This document shows, piece after piece, positions 31,401 through 40,141 of a DNA stretch of 64,000 nucleotides. Origin of the DNA: Hexactinellida sp. DTS-2022 (taxonomy: Eukaryota; Porifera; Hexactinellida); the NCBI GenBank assembly GCA_028753945.1, contig JAPNXP010000002.1, forward strand, positions 744,001-808,000. Direction: 5' to 3'. The translations under genes and the position numbers were made by a program. Within the stretch, counting starts at the first letter, position 1. Each line of letters begins with the position of its first letter. The notes below the pieces were generated by a model. It was not told the DNA's origin. It searched no databases and was given only the letters and a program-made list of their open reading frames with translations.

Positions 31401-32384
31401 AACTTGTCTGTACCATAATTTTGCTTATTAACTTTAATATACAAAATTACAAATGTAGACTTTCAATTCTTCTAATATTTCATCAGAGGAGGTGCTTTGG
31501 TTAATTATTACACAATTATTAACATCCTTATACTAAGGCGGTCTTCTGTGTGATAGATATTAATACAAAGTGCGAATATGAACTGGTAAAACGTTATTCG
31601 TATACATTATCATTGCAAATAGTAGTAAGTATTAGCTAGGCATCCTCTTCAGAACGGACATTGTTATCAAAATGTCTACGCCTCCAATTCATTTGATATA
31701 ATTATTTCCAGGAATAATTATATATTCGCTAACATGTGCATTTGAACAAATGTGTTGCTAGTCTTATTGATTATAAGCCATTCTCCCGCAAACGTACCTC
31801 GTCTCGCTTTATCACCAACGTTACATAAAACTATACACTCGTTAATACGAACACCATGGGACCGTCGAAGTTTGTTCGTAATAATTCGAAATTCTTGTCA
31901 TTTGATGCATTTGTATTAATTTGCTAGGAGAATTAAATTTGTACTCCATAACTGATATTTCTCCTTATCCGTGTTCGTATTAAAATAACAACTTTTTTAG
32001 AAACGTTAGTATGAAATCATTGAAATACAAAATCAGCATTATTATTTCCAGTTCATACTAAATATATGTTTATCAATATTATAATTTACTGTGCCGATTA
32101 TACTATGTACTATAGTGGCCCAGTATTGAAATGACTCCCTTGGTTATTATTATTATTATTATTATTATTATCATTATTATCATTATTATTCTCAAGGAAT
32201 CATTGACCCTACGAAGGTGGTGCGCACAGCTCTCGTAGACGCTTCAGGAGTCGCGTCTCTGCTAACAACAGCTGAGTGCGTGGTTGTAGAGCTTCCTAAG
32301 CCAGACCCTCCTATGCCCGCTGGTGGGATGGGAGGGGGCATGGGGGGCATGGGGGGCATGGGAGGAATGGGGGACATGATGTAG
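22404..32384 (+). CDS. HSPD1: HSP60, mitochondrial chaperonin (group I), 8 exons, 589 aa
   Basis: Forms the barrel that folds imported proteins in the mitochondrial matrix with HSP10 and ATP. Exons: 22404-22610, 23013-23265, 23637-23719, 23938-24033, 24690-24952, 29848-30193, 30616-30949, 32197-32384; all introns are GT-AG and phases match. Exon 1 encodes an Arg/Ser-rich presequence ([16 protein letters not shown]) before the mature start [13 protein letters not shown]. Family motifs are all present: [95 protein letters not shown] and the Gly-Met tail ([20 protein letters not shown]). Intron 5 is 4,895 bp and contains two further intact frames, one antisense. HSP10 follows 756 bp downstream on the same strand. 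Confidence 0.97.
22632..22788. mobile_element. short TIR element, family D (HSP60 intron 1)
   Basis: 'TGCCGGATATAAGAAC' at the left and '...TTATAACCGGCATCCACTA' at the right. Similar copies are at 24532-24658 and 34344-34498. The inner part shares 'GGAAAACGGTTG' and 'GCAGTTCCC.ACGATGT'. Confidence 0.75.
23273..23370. mobile_element. short TIR element, family C, inside the intron 2 donor region
   Basis: 'CAGTAGAACCTGCGTAATC' starts 8 bases into HSP60 intron 2, whose donor reads GTGAGTA. The right end is 'AGGCAGGGTCTACTC'. The TA of the donor context serves as the target dinucleotide. Other copies are at 44973 and 63415. Confidence 0.75.
23430..23600. mobile_element. TIR-like repeat, family K2 (HSP60 intron 2)
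   Basis: Begins 'CAGTGTATTATACAGCCA', contains 'ATACGCTCCTAATCCTGGT' and 'AAAATTTCCAAAAATCAT', and ends near 'GGAGCGTCTCCCGCTCCTG'. It is highly similar to 48346-48524. Confidence 0.75.
24532..24658. mobile_element. short TIR element, family D (HSP60 intron 4)
   Basis: 'CACCGGTTATAAGAACAC' left, 'GATGTGCTTATAACCGG' right, with the family D inner motif 'GGAAAACGGTTGTCAT'. Confidence 0.75.
25002..25190. mobile_element. TIR element, family K1 copy 1 (HSP60 intron 5)
   Basis: Left end CAGGGTTTTATCCAGGAGCG, right end 'AGTCCTGTATAATACCCTG'. The flanks TTTGTGTA and TTTGTGTC look like an 8-bp target duplication with one change, which suits a hAT-like element. It is almost identical to the copy at 42040-42222. 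Confidence 0.8.
26205..27065 (+). CDS. unknown duplicated gene, copy 2 (286 aa), nested in HSP60 intron 5
   Basis: Paralog of the 272-aa frame at 19294. ATG-initiated and uninterrupted, in the same orientation as its host gene. Identity to copy 1 is high throughout (shared [53 protein letters not shown]), including the Pro-rich C-terminus. The copies differ by a two-residue insertion (PD before PLIQ) and by the stop position. An AT microsatellite (~26133-26170) lies just upstream. As an intronic sense frame it needs its own promoter; expression is unproven. Confidence 0.6.
   Translation: MKPPQFNELKEFSSAFEFHVKSYEKYLKLISASEQSLLQDFLDPCRELQYPSEKMYAPHIHWAKRVFHKCKGRVSSLLSELLLKLCQQTKLGNSLKKELAEINELIKGIIVPKDGNDCIIDLDRENLERCNFHLKEFNNLLIKFPNPQEDKPTNILISKEQMTNAHNDYRNLSFLQFLNVPDPLIQVTIHFLKHPQIIRVLKTGFSRYAYPVDRGMCTLPWTAKFPRKPPDPKVFSYPLPQAFFHPGKIYRAPRFCLSGFSFHIVRLYLSSCIKSMRASLDIVCLD
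27606..27712. repeat. tandem repeat with AAGTACTT palindromes
   Basis: Three copies of a ~36-42-bp unit, 'GTAAAGCAAGAAGTACTT' plus 'TTTGTACTTT', ending in a small palindrome 'GCGAAGTACTTTGTACTTCG'. It lies in HSP60 intron 5, in which 27166-28138 otherwise holds no gene. Confidence 0.7.
28139..29146 (-). CDS. G-protein alpha-like pseudo-GTPase, intronless, antisense in HSP60 intron 5 (335 aa)
   Basis: The ORF runs from a true ATG (29144-29146) and keeps the G-alpha plan: a P-loop '[16 protein letters not shown]' (residues ~33-48), a helical insert of normal size, '[12 protein letters not shown]' at the switch I position, '[12 protein letters not shown]' at switch II and a helical tail. Key catalytic positions are altered. 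The switch I Arg (RVxTTGI in the family) is replaced, the DVGGQ motif reads DTPGY so the catalytic Gln is Tyr, NKxD is FTQTED, and the TCAT loop is not recognisable. The N-terminus has Cys3, a possible lipidation site, but no MG start; the C-terminus is INCDC. A divergent retro-derived copy with lost or changed GTP hydrolysis is the best reading. The long open frame argues against a recent pseudogene. Confidence 0.8.
   Translation of the reverse strand: MFCLPKVVRALTRTKHGKEPLIAKEVIPDYRILLLGRNNSGKTTFLKQARKKYGGFTEKECLEHKEQIIKIVYKTAANLAQEMIDSKTQCGVNLGDTAMREVIKESECKIPVEYIPSNHLEIIRRFWRESVVRQFYANCTKTDKLCQGEYFLNNISRIASEYYIPSEQDVMQIDIPTNCINSEQFKVSGIKFEVTDTPGYESEELSKTEKKYDFVIYFISLSEFRTVNTSAELQIISENIASLRSITEKLGHTPSVLLYFTQTEDYNLAQKYSHATKNADYRDIMDYFSKFIESVPNKIYHYIEKTSKLSQMKLVYELMKHQAVVRNLKQINCDC
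30443..30596. mobile_element. short TIR element, family B (HSP60 intron 6)
   Basis: 'GTAGAACCTCGTTAGTGC' left, 'TAACTAGGTTCTACTG' right, with internal repeats 'GGTTAATACGAA'. Confidence 0.75.
31833..31985. mobile_element. short TIR element, family B1 (HSP60 intron 7)
   Basis: Contains 'ACTCGTTAATACGAACACCA', 'GGGACCGTCGAAGTTTGTTC' and 'CTTATCCGTGTTCGTATTA', shared with 35050 and 44126. Confidence 0.7.
32143..32192 (+). repeat. (ATT)n microsatellite before HSP60 exon 8
   Basis: About 16 ATT/ATC triplets end four bases before the acceptor AG, so the pyrimidine tract of this splice site lies in a simple repeat. Confidence 0.85.
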
Positions 32385-33139
32385 CGATAGCCTAACCGAG
32401 AATCAGATTAGCTCTATCACTTATTAGAGTATGGTAGGAATATCATGGTGAATTAGGACAATGTATGCTAGGTTAATATATACCCAATCTCACTTTTAGG
32501 TGGTATTATACAAATTCGATTTAGTAACTTTCCAATCTTAGAATAAATTTATATTTTATTTGTTTAATTGCACTTTGATTTATTTGTACTTAATTAATTA
32601 GAAATATGCCGAATATTTTTCTTCCAGATATACTCTTAATATGTTTCGTAAGTATTTAATTTACCCTTCTCTTAATTCCATAAAATATGCTATAATTTGC
32701 TTAATATACAGTTTGTATTTTATCGAAAATCTCATCTAACGACTAATTACAATATTATATTACACAATTAATAAAATTTTATCGATTGTTTAATTATTTT
32801 GTCGCCTTGCTATCTAAACAATACAGAGTCCTTCTTGAAATTTAATTTGCAAGCAATTATAATATTGTTAAGAATTATCACAAAAATCAGTCTTCCCTAA
32901 TCAAGTTATTTCCGCTTATATTCCTACGGTAGACTTTTAATTTGAGGAAGCTTTTCCGTTTTGACTTTTCCTTTAATTTAATGCATTATTTACCTCACGT
33001 CCTATCTGCAATGTAAACAGAATGTGTACTGTATTATATTATTTGCATGTGATTTTATCGATTCTCTTTAGTTATTTCTTATTAGAATATTATTATTCTT
33101 CCACAAACTCTCGACACACAAGTATTATATACTGATCTA
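32385..33139. other. spacer between HSP60 and HSP10
   Basis: 755 bp, AT-rich. An AATAAA at 32542-32547 could serve HSP60 polyadenylation. No other structure was found, and the HSP10 promoter should lie here or in the HSP60 3' end. Confidence 0.4.
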
Positions 33140-34779
33140 ATGGTGAGTAATTAGGAAATGAATACCCAAATATCTTTCGTATGTATTTAGTAATAAAGTA
33201 CACCCTCGCTAATCCGAATAGAGGTGTTCCGATTAGTGAATTCGTTCGTATTAGTGAAGTAATACAATTTCTATAGGTCTCTATAAAATTAGACCCCGAT
33301 AATCCGAACCAAACTTGTCCTAACCTTTCTAATCCAAACTAAACATATAGTATACTACCTAAAATACTTCCTTTTTTGTAATTCCAAGTTAATATCTAAA
33401 TATTTAATAATTTTAACAAATTATACGAAAATAGTTTGGATCACCTGTTCGGACTAGCGAGGGTGTACTACTGTGCACTCAGGTTATTATTTTATGAACA
33501 TTCAAAGGATCAAAATTGTGTACATAATAGAAATAATTCTTAGTAAGCGATCTCAACTTAATACAATCCCTATGTAAGTTATTTATTTTGGACCATAGGG
33601 CTTGTTCATAATAAAAGTTTTCATATTAAGCAGAAGGAAAAATTGTTCACAATAAGCTGACCTGATTGTATATTAATTACCACCAATTATGTTAGTTAAT
33701 TCATTTCCTCATTCCAACATGTTTTTGGCTTTTAATCTATCTTAATTATAATGTTATGATTAATTTCTACTTTTTAGTCGGCTTTTAGAAAGTTCTTGCC
33801 TTTGTTCGACAGAGTTCTCGTTAGAAGAGCAGCCCTAGAGACGGTAATAATATCTCTTAATTAATTTAATATTTATCCGATTAAATTAATTATCCTGTTA
33901 TTCGATTAAACACTATAGTAGTATCTTTGTAGAGACAATGTTTGGAACCACATCAATCTATTAATTTAATTTAATTCCAAAGTTCAAATGTATTTTCCTA
34001 GACAGATAGCTGTTCATTCTTGCAACATCATTCTATTGAAAATAACAATTATAGAAATAATGATCCAATTAATATTCAATTTAAACTTCCCGGATGTGGC
34101 TTGTTTTTGCTGTGCAGCATTAAATGTAATATTTTGTTTTGTTTGTTGTAGCAAACAAAAGGAGGGCTCTATATTCCAGAGAAAGCACAGTCCAAAACGA
34201 ATAGGGCTACAGTGCTAGCTCTAGGGCCTGGGAAGAGGGACGATGTATGTAATTTGTAATTTCCTTTATTTACTTTGTATTTTACAGCCATGTTTGTTTG
34301 TACACAACTTGAATGTATATGTACAATATATTCATGTATAATACAGTGGATGCCGGATATAAGAACATCGTCGGGAACTGCATATAGTGTTCTTATAACC
34401 GGTGTAAATTATATAGGGTATATGGAAACCGTTTCCAATATAATGTTCTTATATCTGGCATGTTCTTATATCCGGTATGTTCTTATATCCGACGTCTACT
34501 TTATGGATATGTACAAACTGTAAAATCCCTTGGGCATATATTAACTATACATTGACTTTTTAAATACCTCTATTTAGAGTGGGAAGTTGGTTCCCTTGTC
34601 GGTAGCAATGGGGGAGCATGTTCTGGTGCCAGAATACGGAGGCACTAAAATAACACTTGAAGACGAGGTGAGTTTTGAGGGACAATTTTACAGACATTAA
34701 GATTAAAACATTTAAATTCTTATAGGAATTAACACTATTCCGTGATTCAGATTTCCTTGGCAAGTTCGCCTCTGCTTAA
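33140..34779 (+). CDS. HSPE1: HSP10, mitochondrial co-chaperonin, 5 exons, 101 aa
   Basis: Heptameric lid of the HSP60 chaperonin. Exons: 33140-33142 (ATG only, followed by donor GTGAGT), 33778-33843, 34152-34244, 34578-34667, 34726-34779; all phase 0 and GT-AG. The product begins M-SAFRKFLPLFDRVLV, which matches the family N-terminus, continues through the mobile loop (TKGGLYIPEKAQSK), then 'ATVLALGPGKR', 'GEHVLVPEYGGTKI' and a C-terminal 'LFRDSDFLGKFASA'. Length 101 against the usual ~102. Because the exons are 3-93 bases long, no single-frame search shows this gene. The ATG-only first exon is inferred from frame and the perfect donor; a different 5' exon is possible. It lies tail-to-head after HSP60. 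Confidence 0.93.
33201..33465. mobile_element. TIR element, family F, TA target (HSP10 intron 1)
   Basis: 'CACCCTCGCTAATCCGAA' left and 'TTCGGACTAGCGAGGGTG' right, each flanked by TA. Inner copies of 'AATCCGAAC' are present. Confidence 0.85.
33479..33665. mobile_element. TIR element, family G (HSP10 intron 1)
   Basis: Starts TCAGGTTATTATTTTATGAA and ends 'TTCACAATAAGCTGACCTGA'. The body contains 'CCCTATGTAAGTT' and 'TTGTTCATA'. It is related to 40744-40904. Confidence 0.7.
34344..34498. mobile_element. short TIR element, family D (HSP10 intron 3)
   Basis: 'CAGTGGATGCCGGATATAAG' after TA. The right part repeats 'GTTCTTATATC(C/T)GG' three times. Confidence 0.75.
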
Positions 34780-36081
34780 CACTAGCTGATTGAATAATAA
34801 TTATCCTTAGAAGACTACTAATATTACGTCGGAGTAAGCTAGGCAACAATGACACTTGTTATAGTAAGCGTTTTGTAATAGCAATTCTAATTTTGTATTC
34901 CCGAGAGATGTTAGACACTTTAATTCTACAATTGATATCATGATGACTTTAAATACATTTCGTAACGTATTTCTAATAAATAATGAAATCAACATCTCAT
35001 TAGTTATATTTTAGATACGAAATGCAAATTGTGTCTTATGGTTTAACTACAGTAGACTTGTTATTACCCACCCCAGGGCCAGGGGACCGTCGAAATTTGT
35101 TCGTATTTTACGGAATTCGTATAATCGGAGTCACATACAGTATTTATATAGGCTAGAGAATTAAACCTTATACTCGTTAACCGATATTTCACCGGATCAC
35201 CTTATCCGTGATAACTTATTTATGTAAGTTACTTTAGAATAACTTATTGTAGTAGTTTTTGCAATTATATTATCTGAACTCAGAAATATTTATCCACACA
35301 CCCACACCACTACTAGAAACTTGTCTATTGTAAGTTGTATGCAATTATGCTTAATTAACGTCTACATTAAGTTTTCAGATACAGTATATAACTATTGCAC
35401 CATTATTACTCTCAACAATATTATTATTTTCTACCTAACTTTAATTAGTTAGTGAATTGTCTTTAACTTTCTACGGGTGATTATATCAGTCTACTTATGC
35501 TAGTTATTTTGGCTAAGTGGACATATCTACTCTATAACGCTGTAGATAGTAATGAAAATATTTCAATATTCTAGCTACTTATCTTTAATTATTTAACACA
35601 ATCAGTTTCTACCTCACAAATCTATTTTATTAAATCTCGATTGTTGTTTGTTTGTGTGTGTGTGTGTGTTTGTCCGGATTGATTAAAGTGATTGGGGGAA
35701 TAGAAACCGCAATTAATATTGGGATATAAACTAACTTTCAAATGTTATAATAGGTAAACAAGTATGCTGAACACGAATTTCGCGTTTATAAATTTCTCAT
35801 ATTAATATTTGTTGTTGTTTACACAAATAGGTAAACAAATTAATGAAAATTCAAAATCATAACATCCCTTTCTACCATTTCCATGGTAGAAAGTGTGAGG
35901 AGTAAGGCCGCACAGCGGCCGTTAACTTGAGGTGCGTAGCACCGATCTGTTGCAAAGCGACCGAGACCGAAGGGCTCGTAAAATTGAAGTCATGATTGTT
36001 TACGAATATGCTTGTTGAATAAATAATAATATTTGTCGCTATTTGATTGCGAACTATAAATTGTTTAGTATATTGGATATA
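34780..36081. other. spacer with two dispersed repeats
   Basis: No gene recognised. A family B1 element lies at ~35050-35215 (CAGTAGACTTG start; 'GGGGACCGTCGAAATTTGTT'). The second copy of the GT-headed repeat lies at ~35640-35980: 'GATTGTTGTTTGTTTG'(TG)n then 'TTTGTCCGGATTGATT', with the GC-rich tail 'GGCCGCACAGCGGCC' and 'GCGACCGAGACCGAAG'+GGCTCG at ~35910-35978. Confidence 0.6.
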
Positions 36082-36781
36082 ATGGATCGTCCAGACAGAT
36101 CAGACGAATACAATTGTCCACTGCAATACTCCATTGGATCAGACTCTGCTTAGCGCTCGTGGTCGCCATTTCACCACTGATTTCGCTAATCGCTCTGGTG
36201 TCAGTTGCGCTTCTCTACTTAATGATTCCGTACCACCGAACTAAAACTACAATATACGGGCCAGGAATGGGGGTGTGGAGAACAGGGGTTCTCCTTCATT
36301 TGATAGAGATCCGTCCCTCCTGTCCCATCATACAACACAGTAGGGGGCCGATCCGCATCCCATTTACGCCCAGCATTTCTAACATGGGGAACTGCTCTCT
36401 GGATTTTTACGAAGGTATGGAACGTTCCCAATTCTTCCCCAACCTGCCTTCTCTAAGTCCGCTGTCTCAATATCGAAGGAAGCAGAGCCGTGTCGCTGCA
36501 GCGACACGGCTCTGCTTCCTTCGATATTGAGACAGCGGACTTAGTCTCGGACGTGACTGAGGCTTCCCTGGAGAGGTAGAACTTTGATTACGACCATGTT
36601 TATGAGCTAAGAGTGCCGCCTCCTTTTGTCGTTGCGAACTCTGAGGTTCTCCTCTCCGTGAGTCAGCAGGATATTCCGCGCGCCATAGAGTCCAGTACAT
36701 CCGGTCTCTCTCACATGACAACCTCGAGAAGCCAGCCATCATAGAGTATGCGCATCCGAGATCTCCACCGCTCTCCTACGA
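36082..36781 (+). pseudogene. decayed or misassembled membrane-protein gene fragment
   Basis: ATG 36082 gives a short frame (MDRPDRSDEYNCPLQYSIG, stop at 36151). Another frame, open from before 36114, carries a strong membrane segment (CLALVVAISPLISLIALVSV) and runs into the palindrome at 36453. After the palindrome a third stretch reads FDIETADLVSDVTEASLER, a TAG, then DYDHVYELRVPPPFVVANSE and on to a stop at ~36742. The pieces look like parts of one single-pass membrane protein split by frameshifts, one stop and an inverted duplication. The family is unrecognised. Confidence 0.35.
36453..36544. repeat. perfect 92-bp palindrome
   Basis: Two 46-base arms (left begins CTAAGTCCGCTGTCTCAATA) meet at CTGCAG with no spacer and no mismatch; symmetry ends exactly at 36452/36545. 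It could form a cruciform, or may be a fold-back or assembly artefact. Confidence 0.95.
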
Positions 36782-37108
36782 GTGAATTCTGTAAGGAACG
36801 CCCTCTCTCTCATATATTTTATATATTATAACATAAATACAACTAACAAGTGTTAATAAATTAAATATAAATATAATTTAATAAATCAAATAGTAGAAAT
36901 ATAATTTAATAAATCAGCCGATGACTTTCCTGGATTGATAATACAAGTTCGTGAGACCTGTACGTACAAATTAAATGATCGTATTGAACGAGATTCTGTT
37001 AGCTAACATTGGCTCACTAACAGATCCAAATGGTTACAAATTCACAACGCATTAAATTCTATTCTTTTATTGATTGTCATTGTATTTGAGAAGTCATTTT
37101 TATTATAC

Positions 37109-37150
37109 ACTAGCCGAAAAGCCGCCTCCGGGCGGCGTTTTTCTGCTAGT
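37109..37150. repeat. short GC-rich hairpin
   Basis: 'ACTAGCCGAAAAGCCGCC' pairs imperfectly with 'GGGCGGCGTTTTTCTGCTAG'+T around a 3-base loop, in the otherwise AT-rich 36782-37312 spacer. It may be a minimal fold-back element. Confidence 0.6.
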
Positions 37151-37312
37151 TAACTATAATTCGAATCCTTCTAAAGGAACAAATTCCAATTTAAAAATGG
37201 CACCCTAACATTTATGTTTCCACTTGACAATTATTAATTCTCACAATTCTAAGTGTTCTCATTGTCTCGATTATATATCCTATACCAGCGTACATTAGCA
37301 TAGTATACTAAC

Positions 37313-37873
37313 ATGTCGGCAACAAAGAAGTCGAGCTCTGCCAAGAAGAAGCGGCGACGCAGCCCGAGTCCCAAATTCGAGTCTGAGGACGAGGAGGTTT
37401 ACAGCGTGGAGAAGATTGTCGACAAACGCGTTGTGAGCGGAAAGGTGGAGTATTTCCTGAAATGGAAAGGGTTCGGATCAGCTGACAACACCTGGGAGCC
37501 GCAGGAGAACTTGGACTGCTCGAACCTGATAAACGAGTTTGAGCAAAACTTGAAAATAAAGAAACCCAAAGTTGAGAAGCGGGATTCCACCGGCGCAAAA
37601 GAGAAAGCAAAACCGATCCCCACCAGCTCTGACATGGACGAGAAAATCGGATTTGCCAGAGGCCTGGATCCGGAGCGGATAATCGGAGCCACAGAACAAG
37701 ATGGGAATATTATATTCCTAATAAAGTGGAAAGGTTCGGACGAGAATGACCTCGTGCCAGCTTCGGAAGCGAACATTAAATGCCCTCAGGTCGTCATAAA
37801 GTTCTACGAATCGAAGCTGACTTGGCATGAGGCCAAAGACGACGATGAAGGGGCACCTGCTTCTGAGAAATAA
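37313..37873 (+). CDS. HP1: heterochromatin protein 1 (chromobox), 186 aa
   Basis: Binds histone H3 methylated at Lys9 and dimerises to compact chromatin. A Lys/Ser-rich N-terminus ([10 protein letters not shown]) and acidic patch precede a chromodomain at residues 28-78 with the aromatic cage ([27 protein letters not shown]). A hinge (residues ~80-108) follows, then a chromoshadow domain ~109-172 ([43 protein letters not shown]). Length is typical of the animal CBX1/3/5 group, and the chromodomain-chromoshadow pair separates it from Polycomb-type chromobox proteins. No coding intron. Start: ATG 37313 begins the usual short basic tail. Confidence 0.97.
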   Translation: MSATKKSSSAKKKRRRSPSPKFESEDEEVYSVEKIVDKRVVSGKVEYFLKWKGFGSADNTWEPQENLDCSNLINEFEQNLKIKKPKVEKRDSTGAKEKAKPIPTSSDMDEKIGFARGLDPERIIGATEQDGNIIFLIKWKGSDENDLVPASEANIKCPQVVIKFYESKLTWHEAKDDDEGAPASEK

Positions 37874-38712
37874 CTAATTAGTATTTGTAGTTTTATAATA
37901 GAACAGTTGCCCACTTGAAGTCTATGAGTCCCTATTTTATCGGCTTTCTAGGAATCCAACATCCAAGCATACTGTTTCTACGATTAACTTTATACGTAAT
38001 TGTATTGTTAGATACATTCATCAGTTGACAAGTTAGATTGTATCTGCCGTGCTATCTATGGACAATTAATATTTGATTCAATCCTCTATGTTTACAGCAG
38101 CCTTGTTATTTGTAATCTTGCTTTGGATTAGTGAAGGGAATTGGATAAACGGGAGAGACTAACTAGCAAATATTACCAATCTATAGTAAATACTAAATAG
38201 ACATTAGTATAACAGTTCGCCTCGTTACAATTGCTCTAATAGGAATACTATATAACAAGTTATTGTGTCCCAAAGCGAGCATTATGATAATTCAGTTCCT
38301 CTAATAGAAAGTTCGCTTATTAGCAAGCAATTTTCAGGCTAAATGCGACCTGCTATTACGTTAACAGTTTTGGTTTCCCAATAACTTAAATTATCTCCGT
38401 TATCATTTGCATCCAGCTTGTTTCTACTATAACTTTCAAACTATGGATAACATGATTTCTAAAATTATAAACTTTCTATCATATAAGTACCTACTATAGT
38501 CGGACTTCATTAGGCCTCCCATCAAAATATTTCCACAACAGTAGGGATAAATATTAACTCCCCTAGTATCAAATGCCGGATCCATATAATGTCCAATTAT
38601 AATTATCCTTAAAATAAGACCGTACTTTAACTAATTCATAACAAACAGGCTAGGTTCTTGCTATAAATGTTTGACTATCAGATATGTAATTTTAGATTTT
38701 TCAACTAATAAG
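37874..38712. other. spacer between HP1 and NatD
   Basis: No gene. A weak, possibly repetitive block at ~38209-38365 (GCCTCGTTACAATTGCTCTA, 'AGTTCGCTTATTAGCAAGC') resembles another TIR-type unit, but its ends could not be set. Confidence 0.4.
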
Positions 38713-39300
38713 ATGTGTGCCTCAATGAGCAAGAGCTCAGCAGCTCGCAAACGAATTAAAAAAGCCAATCTTATACAGAGCACCCTTGATAACATTTCAA
38801 TCGACTTTTCCGACCCCAAATACACAATATCTTCAATTAAAATGTCGAACAGACCTCAACATATACAAGATTGGGTCTTTGAAATGATTAAAGCTAGCGT
38901 GTCACATTTCTACGATGACTCGTGTCCATGGTTTGACCATGAAAAGCGAGCTGAAATACTCCATCCAGATATGTGGAATATATTAGCTTCTACAGGAGAC
39001 AGCAATTTGGGGTTTTTGAATTTTAGATTTGACATGGATGAAGGTTATGACGTAGTATATTTGTACGAGGTACAGGTTGATCCCCAGGCTCGGAGAATGG
39101 GAATAGGAACTCTTTTGGTGCGAATTGTTGAGAAAATCGCATTTGAGAATAAAATAACAAAAGTAGTTCTAACGAGCCACAGAAAGAATACGGTATCACA
39201 AAAGTTTTTTCGCGATAAACTTGGGTATTTAGATGATGAGTCATCACCGATATTCGACCCTGTCAATTATGATATTCTCAGCAAATGCATACACCAATGA
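38713..39300 (+). CDS. NAA40: N-alpha-acetyltransferase 40 (NatD), ~195 aa
   Basis: Acetylates the N-terminal Ser of histones H4 and H2A. The GNAT core is clear: 'VVYLYEVQVDPQARRMGIGT' (acetyl-CoA-binding R/Q-x-x-G-x-G/A type loop RRMGIGTLL), 'ITKVVLTSHRKNTVSQKFFR' and the family C-terminus 'DDESSP...YDILSK'. The substrate-side motif 'SNLGFLNFRFD' corresponds to the family 'FSHFRFD'. The lysine-rich N-terminus (SSAARKRIKKANLIQ) is also typical. The frame is open upstream to 38671 but only from a TTG; ATG 38713 or 38725 are the reasonable starts, and a 3'-splice-like 'atgtaattttag' just upstream hints at a 5' UTR intron or trans-splice site. Confidence 0.92.
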   Translation: MCASMSKSSAARKRIKKANLIQSTLDNISIDFSDPKYTISSIKMSNRPQHIQDWVFEMIKASVSHFYDDSCPWFDHEKRAEILHPDMWNILASTGDSNLGFLNFRFDMDEGYDVVYLYEVQVDPQARRMGIGTLLVRIVEKIAFENKITKVVLTSHRKNTVSQKFFRDKLGYLDDESSPIFDPVNYDILSKCIHQ

Positions 39301-39609
39301 TGACAGAAATATTAACAAATTTAAATTATTTGTTCATTTAGAATAATAGAAAATTATTTTTATTTCATTATGTGTGTAGAAATAATAACAAGCAATTTAT
39401 TATGTACTACAATAGGTTTGTTATCGAGTTCGACAAGTCAATTTATTTGTGGCAGCCTTGGTGTTAATTACATTAAATTTGTTGCCAAAGCTATATTTGG
39501 TGGTTTATAGATAGCTAAGCCACCTGACCATGTTATTATCGATTCTGATTAGAAGATAGTAGAAATAATATTGTGCACTATCTGTAGTAGAAATGTTTGG
39601 AGCGAATTA

Positions 39610-39962
39610 CAGTAGAACTCGGTTATAACGTACCTGGGTTAGTAGCTAATTTATGTAACCTAATTTATAAAACAGTACTGTATGTATTTCTATGTAGGGT
39701 AAACTCGGTTACTACGTACACTCTGATAATACGTACAGTCGACTCCGCTTAATAGAGCCACCGGTTAATATGTAGATTTCTCCGCTTAATCAATTGGGTC
39801 AAAATTTCACAGGATTTATAGGACGGAATTACATTTTGGCTTAAAATATTTTCGGTTAATAAGATCAAAGCAACCTGGTCCCGAGGTTACTCTATTAAGC
39901 GGAGTCGACTGTACTTGTTTTCCTTTCCTAAGGGGGTACATTATACCCGAGTTCTACAGTAC
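39610..39962. mobile_element. TIR element, family I, split by a nested element
   Basis: Left end CAGTAGAACTCGGTTATAAC+GTACC, right end 'GGTACATTATACCCGAGTTC'. An element of family E is inserted inside at 39736-39911. The 39301-40141 spacer holds no gene otherwise. Confidence 0.75.
39736..39911. mobile_element. TIR element, family E, intact, TA target duplication
   Basis: CAGTCGACTCCGCTTAATAG left and its inverse CTATTAAGCGGAGTCGACTG right; both flanks are TA. Inner 'CCTGGTCCCGAGGTTACT' is shared with 56177-56365. Confidence 0.9.
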
Positions 39963-40141
39963 TATGGATTAATTAATATGCTTATATAAGATGGTGCAAT
40001 GGGAGATTTTCGACACCCGATGACCTCCTATTTTTATTGCGTGTTTGAACAGTACTAGTTAGTAGTATAAATAATGTGCGCTCAAGGGGTATTTGTCACT
40101 CTCAGGTATTACTTTATGTCCCAATTTAAGATTTGTGAGGC

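Noticed and set aside
33988..34218. 76-codon frame overlapping HSP10 exon 3
   Set aside because: It reads the exon in the wrong phase; the HSP10 phase gives the conserved protein.
34275..34523. 82-codon frame in HSP10 intron 3
   Set aside because: It lies on the family D TIR element.
36467..36742. 91-codon minus-strand frame sharing its last residues with the + frame at 36114
   Set aside because: The shared end is produced by the palindrome, not by homology.
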